Source: Cristatella mucedo
Taxonomy: Eukaryota; Bryozoa; Phylactolaemata; Cristatellidae
Length of the DNA stretch: 64,000 bases
Assembly (NCBI GenBank): GCA_009760855.2
Contig: WPIO01000113.1
Location: 186,001 to 250,000 of the forward strand
Direction: 5' to 3'
The first letter of the stretch is position 1. Every line of letters starts with the position of its first letter. Position numbers and translations under genes: made by a program. The notes beneath the pieces are model-generated. The model was not told the DNA's origin and ran no database searches. It was given only the letters and a program-made list of their open reading frames with translations. Of the stretch, positions 59,220-64,000 are shown one piece after another.

Positions 59220-59308
59220 GTGAGTTCCGGCGAGTAATCGGGCGTTCGTCTTGCTGGCAGCGACTACGCACCACGGCTCCCCTCCCCTTCCGCTGCCGTT
59301 TACTGTAG

Positions 59309-59598
59309 CTGCTGCTGCTGCATCACGCAGCCGCAGGGCCGCCTGCCCACGCTCGCCCTTCTCCAGAGCTGCTGCGCTGACTTCGTCGTCAGCCACAGGA
59401 AGCGAGACCAAGCGAGCCGCAGCTTCTGCTCAACCTGCTTCCGGGATGCTCCTTTCACTCGGTCACGTCCGTCCTCGTGCTTTCGAGTGCTTCGCGAGAC
59501 ATGCGATCCTCAGTGGCTCGAGCCCAAGCGTGGGCAGTGCTTGCTGCTTCGAGCCGCTGTCCTGCAGCCGGCGCCGTGCTCACAGAACTGTAATCTAG
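59309..59598 (+). CDS. Candidate alternative last exon
   Basis: Follows a pyrimidine-rich acceptor (cttccgctgccgtttactgtag). With two bases taken from a phase-1 exon it stays open for 95 codons to a TAG stop. It begins AAAASRSRRAACPRSPFSR and includes SSSATGSETKRAAASAQPA, then becomes Cys/Ser-rich. It is not recognised. GC-rich DNA gives long open frames by chance, so this is only tentative; the phase match with the donor at 59220 is the main support. Confidence 0.27.
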
Positions 59599-59861
59599 CT
59601 TCCGTCGGCCGCCAGAGAGCACCGCACAGCCCCGGAACCAGGCACCACGACCAGCTAGCGCCGCTTATCCACCGCAGAGGCTGGAAAGTGCGAGTGCACC
59701 TGAGGAGCCTTGGCGCTCGTCGTAATCGTTAATTGTTCGGAGGTCTCTGCACGGCAGCGCAGGCATCCTCCTTCCTGATGCCAGTCCGGTCAGTGGCTGC
59801 TCCGTTGTGGCCTGCCACGTGCTTCTCTAGCTAGCCAGCCTAGCGGCTTACACTTGTGCTT

Positions 59862-59865
<4 letters not shown>

Positions 59866-59941
<76 letters not shown>

Positions 59942-60150
59942 ATTCATTCTCTCTCACACTCTGACTGTCAGCCGATTTGTCTGTTCGTCTGCCCGTTCAT
60001 CTGTCAGTCACCGTGTGTGTCTTGTCTCTGCCTCTGTCTCTTCTGTCTTTCTCCCTTTCTTTGTCTCTGTCTGTATGTCTGTCTGTCCATCCTCAATCTG
60101 TCCATCTATGTCTGTCCGTCCGTCTGTCCCCCTCTCTCTCTCTCTCTCTT
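59866..60150. repeat. (CT)n with CTGT-rich extension
   Basis: Pure CT to about 59938, then degenerate ctgtctgt words. Confidence 0.93.
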
Positions 60151-60337
60151 CTCAGAAATAATATAGAACAACAATACCGACCTTGAAGAGTTGCAGTACA
60201 GGATAGCTTGGTACCCTAGTGATTGCCTCAACCTTATGATTGGCTGCCTCAGCACTCTTATGATAAGCTGCCCCCTGTGCAGGCTCAAAGTTTTACCCCC
60301 TCGTTTCCTTTAACCGTGGGTGTGCCGCTGTCGGCAG

Positions 60338-60526
60338 ATGTGCAAGCTCAGAGCTCAAGCAGACAGCTCTCGAGACATCACTGATCGACTGCCGCCGAGT
60401 CAGTCACTGGACGATTCATGCTTGCCTGCCGTCGTGCGCTCCCTTGGCCGAGCCATCCTGCCGCCAGATGTCTTGATGTGTCCACTACTGGCGCCACTGC
60501 CACTGGTGCGCTGTGGCTGGCTTTAA
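60338..60526 (+). CDS. FHAD1: FHAD1-like gene, probable last exon
   Basis: Begins after acceptor gtgccgctgtcggcag in phase 0 (compatible with donor 57579) and reads 62 codons to a TAA stop. It starts MCKLRAQADSSRDITDRLP, passes PPSQSLDDSCLPAVVRSLG and ends in a hydrophobic, proline-containing stretch closing LVRCGWL. An AATAAA lies 135 bases after the stop, followed by T-rich DNA, the normal layout of a gene end. With exons A-K, 40152-40274 and L it gives one uninterrupted frame of 2652 bases. The sequence itself is not one I recognise, so the assignment rests on position, phase and the polyadenylation signal. Confidence 0.58.
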   Translation: MCKLRAQADSSRDITDRLPPSQSLDDSCLPAVVRSLGRAILPPDVLMCPLLAPLPLVRCGWL

Positions 60527-60660
60527 GGCATTCTAGTTTTTTTTTTATGTTGTAGCCTGAAAATTCGGAGCCTGGAGATGGCAAGGTGTTGGCAAAGAGG
60601 CAGACTCTCTATGCGTGACCAGCTTAGTGAGGCCATGTGCATAACTCTAATGTAAATAGT

Positions 60661-60666
60661 AATAAA
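60661..60666 (+). terminator. Polyadenylation signal AATAAA
   Basis: Canonical hexamer 135 bases downstream of the TAA at 60526, followed by a T-rich, GT-containing stretch (ctttgttactc, then tacatttacttctg). It is the only AATAAA placed sensibly after a candidate stop codon of this gene. Confidence 0.55.
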
Positions 60667-61279
60667 CTTTGTTACTCTAACCATAATTTGGCTGCTACAT
60701 TTACTTCTGATTCGATGTGCATGCATTTCTGCCTGCCGGGGTGGCTTGGTTTGGGCTAGTAGCAGCTGTTTACTGTAGCGCATGAAGCAGTGAAGGGAGA
60801 TGTGCATCCGTTGGTGATTTGGTTGGAGAAAGAAGACAACAAGGCTTCTGAGAAATTCGAAAAGTTGCGCGATTGTCGTAAGCATTGGCAGAATTGAAGG
60901 AAACATTTTACAGCAGCGTACAAAGATCCGTTTATGGATCCGCCTGAGTCTGCCTAAAGCCAGTCAGGCAGTGTCTGTCGTTGAAAGGAACCGCGGAGCA
61001 GCAGCTGCTGCTACTGCTTCCGAGGGCCGCCACCTCAGTCGGCGCCCACCTTGCCCGGCTGCACTATGTCTTTGCCTTGTTTAGTCACCGACGAGTGTGG
61101 ACTAGCGGCTGGACTCGACAGCTGGACATCTGCTAACACGGCTGACTCCGATATATGAGCAGCTCCCTGCTTTGACAAGAGAGTCAACAAAGCCAGCAGT
61201 GCGCCACTTGAACTGAGTGACTGAGCACCACTTGGACTGAGTGCCACTTGGACTGAGTGCCAAGAGGAAGTGTACCGCG

Positions 61280-61385
<106 letters not shown>

Positions 61386-61499
61386 TATAGTCACGATAGG
61401 CACTGTATTGTGAGAACAGAATGTGTGGATGGGTTGAGAATGTGAAATGGCATTAAAGACCCAGACCGACTGGAGATTGGATGCGAGTGAATGGCTGAC

Positions 61500-61862
61500 G
61501 AATGATGAGAGCAAGACAGAGAGACAGAGACAGATAGACTGACAGAGAGCGAGGGAGAGAGACAGCGAGAAAGGAGAGAGACTGAGACAGAGAGGGAGAG
61601 ACAGACAGAGAGAGGCAGAGAGAAGTGGGTGGTAGCAGGAAAGAGGGAACTGGAGTGAGTAAGAGAGTAGGGGAGGGAATAGGAGAGTCTGAGATGAGTG
61701 AGCGAGTGGCTGAGAGCGAGCGAGAGGAGAAGAAAGTGAGTGGGAGAGTAAAAGAGAGGAGATAGTAAGAGAGATGGTGAGTGTGAGTGAGAGGGCCAAA
61801 GAGCGAGTGGAGTGTGATTCGTGAGAGGAAACTGAGAAGCAGAGAGTGCAGCAGCAGAGAGC
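61500..61862. repeat. Degenerate GA-rich tract
   Basis: gagaga, gacaga and gagtga words, increasingly irregular to the right. Confidence 0.88.
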
Positions 61863-62339
61863 AGGAGCAGAATGGTGGTGCAGGAGGAGGAGGAGGAGGA
61901 GTTCGGCAGCTTCCACGGGACGGCATTGTACCGTTCGTTCGGTGCAGTGAGGGGAAGCTGGCGGGCTTCATGTCCTCTGCACGCACTCGGCTCGCGCCTG
62001 AGTCGAGTGCCTCGAGCCGTCTCATCCGTCCTCGAGCGATGCGCCGTCAAGCCTGCAGCTGACGATCTGTTAGTGCCAGCTGCTTGCGCCGCCGGTGGTA
62101 GTCGCTCTTCTGCCACTAAGAGAACGAGGCCGTTGAATTGGCTAGTCTTTTCTTTTTTAATTCTTAAGCACTGGCACTGGCATGCCCTCCGTGGCAGCCT
62201 GTCGAACTACTGCTGACTGATGTTTGCTTGCTCTAGCGGTGGTGCAGGCATGAGCTAGCGCAGCCCCCCTCCCCCTCCTCTCCCCCTGCAGTTCCAGGTC
62301 TCTCTAACAACTAGCTGGAGCCGTTGTCTAGTCAAGGCT

Positions 62340-62402
62340 TTGCAGCAAATGTAAAGCGCCTAGAAAAAGAGATCAAGTTATCTGAGGGCACTTTATCAAG
62401 TA

Positions 62403-62435
<33 letters not shown>

Positions 62436-62436
62436 G
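62340..62436 (+). mobile_element. LINE 3' tail
   Basis: gcaaatgtaaagcgcctaga, gatcaagttatctgagggca, ctttatcaagtacattatta and an uninterrupted (ATT)n of about 33 bases. Best preserved terminal module in the window. Confidence 0.75.
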
Positions 62437-62546
62437 GCAGCTCGAAGGAGCAGCCGTGGCCGTGAGAGCTGGCTATTGTACTGAACTGCACTTGCACTGC
62501 CATGTCTGGCAGTTGCCCTCTGCACCTGCTGCCCCTGCTGCCTCTG

Positions 62547-62549
62547 CTG

Positions 62550-62588
<39 letters not shown>

Positions 62589-62589
62589 A
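62547..62589. repeat. (CTG)n microsatellite
   Basis: About 14 units. Confidence 0.95.
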
Positions 62590-62944
62590 AAGGGTTTGCC
62601 GGTTCGGGCAAGGCCAACATATTCAGCCGACTCACGGACCCGTGGAGATAGGCTCGGCATTCGGATGGCTCGTTCCAGTGCGTGTCCAACACAGTGTGAG
62701 GAGGAAAGCAACAGCCTGCAGCTCCAGCGGAGCGACTGCAGCTCCAGCGGAGCGACTGCAGTATCCGCCGCAGCCGCCACTGCTGCTGCTGAAGGCCCTC
62801 GACTGTCAATGGCCGGCCATTGCTTCGTTGCTCCGTCATAATTTAGCGACTCACCAATCGAGATGCTACCGATATGTATTTGCCTAGACCTTCTCACTTT
62901 CTCTTTGTTGCGTGTGATAAAGTCTGTTGGCTACCAGATGTGTA

Positions 62945-63205
62945 TTAATAATAATAGTAATACATTTGTCATAGTGTAAGCAGGTACGTTCGCACGAAGA
63001 ACGAAGACCCACAAGGAGACCCACCAAATGCTGTAATAAGCAGTGGTGCGTTTTAAGCTTCTTTTCAACTGTCAGCGGTACGTCTTGACATGCCTGGGCA
63101 GTGAGTTCCACACTGCTGGGAGCATAGGAACGTGGTCTCCAAAGGCTTTGAGTTTCGTACGAGGTATGACTAAACTACTTGAGTCAGAACGGCAGCAGCA
63201 GGCTG
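62945..63205 (-). mobile_element. LINE 3' fragment
   Basis: The plus-strand wording parallels 55880-56110 (acccaccaaatgctgtaata, ttttaagcttcttttcaact, gtctccaaaggctttgag). The (ATT)n terminus is near 62945-62965 in reverse. Confidence 0.6.
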
Positions 63206-63532
63206 TATGATTCTTGCTTGCGTACCCAAGGCCGCTTAGGCTTGTAGTGGGTTATGCAAAACTCTAGACCTGATGGCAGACTCCCACGAGCCGTCATCAT
63301 GACTTCCCACTGCCAGTGGAAGAGCCAGCAAATTCTAGAAGAATGGAGGGGGAGGGAGGGATTGTCTTTGGACGACCGATGCACGGCCAGGCACGGCTGC
63401 TGCCGCCGACCAGACGACATTTAAGCAGCTTAGCGGCCGGCCGCTCGGCTCTGGCTGCACGAAAGCTTGCGGCCGGCCGGCCGTGCCGGCTGCAAGCACT
63501 CCAGTGCCCCGCCCCCTCATCAAGTAGTGCAG

Positions 63533-63732
63533 CCTCAAATACCTGGCAGGCGCCGTCCCAGAAGCTTCCGAAGTCGGCATTCGACACGGCCAGTGTGTCT
63601 GCCGCGCCCGACTGGGCAAAGCGGCAGCGGGGCAACAACAGCCCTGAGGCCGGCCATTCACTTGTCAAAATGCTGGACCGGCGGCGCTCCCTGCGGTCAA
63701 GGAATGAGCTTCGGCCTCGCGGCGGCTGCTAG
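63533..63732 (+). CDS. Candidate alternative last exon
   Basis: Takes two bases from a phase-1 exon after acceptor catcaagtagtgcag, then reads 66 codons to TAG: SNTWQAPSQKLPKSAFDTA, then SVSAAPDWAKRQRGNNSPE and a basic end, MLDRRRSLRSRNELRPRGG plus a final Cys. Phase 1 fits the first donor of exon L (57571) and the donor at 59220. The sequence looks protein-like, with mixed composition and basic C-terminal motifs, and is better than most open frames nearby. No polyadenylation signal is visible before the CT tract. It may be a longer FHAD1 isoform end or an exon of the next gene. Confidence 0.42.
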
Positions 63733-63795
63733 AGCCAGCCAGCCAGCAAGCGAGAGCTTGTTTGTTTAGTAAACGTTTCGTGCCGGTCATTGTCA

Positions 63796-63980
<185 letters not shown>

Positions 63981-64000
63981 TTCGCGGTATCATCCGGTAG

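Larger units (their letters stand above)
57579..60337 (+). other. Last intron and its contents
   Basis: Contains an (AT)n tract (58188-58230), a CT tract with a CTGT-rich degenerate extension (59866-60150) and a GC-rich block at about 58810-59830 with two phase-compatible candidate exons (59066-59219 and 59309-59598). In 57600-58180 and 58240-58800 I see nothing nameable. The acceptor of the last exon is gtgccgctgtcggcag. Confidence 0.58.

Overview
The window is nuclear DNA from an invertebrate animal whose identity I cannot fix. It has GT-AG introns of 0.2 to 17 kb, GC-rich exons, many long microsatellites, tRNA-derived SINEs and 5'-truncated non-LTR retrotransposons of CR1/L2 type. I see no bacterial gene structure, no operon, no CRISPR array and no LTR element.

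One protein-coding gene on the + strand explains most of the window. Eleven exons (A-K, 1-37244) have consistent splice phases and read as a continuous coiled-coil protein. Two further exons (40152-40274, 57408-57578) and a last exon with a stop at 60526, followed by AATAAA at 60661, complete a frame of about 883 residues. I recognise the C-terminal block (exons H-K) as the C-terminal half of FHAD1, the forkhead-associated domain-containing coiled-coil protein 1. The N-terminal FHA domain would lie upstream of base 1. Several phase-compatible alternative 3' exons (42390, 59066/59309, 63533) suggest either alternative ends or an end that cannot be resolved from DNA alone.

Layout: 1-6500, exons A-D with short to medium introns holding LINE and SINE copies. 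6501-19792, a 13.3-kb intron with (TG)n arrays and many SINEs. 19793-26709, exons E-I, which are densely packed. 26710-37244, exons J-K with large introns and a degraded LINE. 37245-57407, a 20-kb span with one candidate exon and the richest satellite content: (GA)n, a roughly 68-bp minisatellite, a duplicated CTG/CTT/CTA-type array, (CTC)n, (CT)n and (CTG)n. 57408-64000, the 3' end, followed by GA- and CT-rich DNA.

Mobile elements: one LINE family is present mostly as minus-strand 3' fragments. Recognisable parts are the reverse transcriptase blocks, including one inverted copy of the YADD box segment, and a 3' UTR with subrepeats ending in (ATT)n. Two SINE families are seen. SINE-A has its own body. 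SINE-B ends in a tail that copies the LINE 3' end, as expected for SINEs mobilised by a partner LINE. Names such as SINE-A and SINE-B are labels for this window only.
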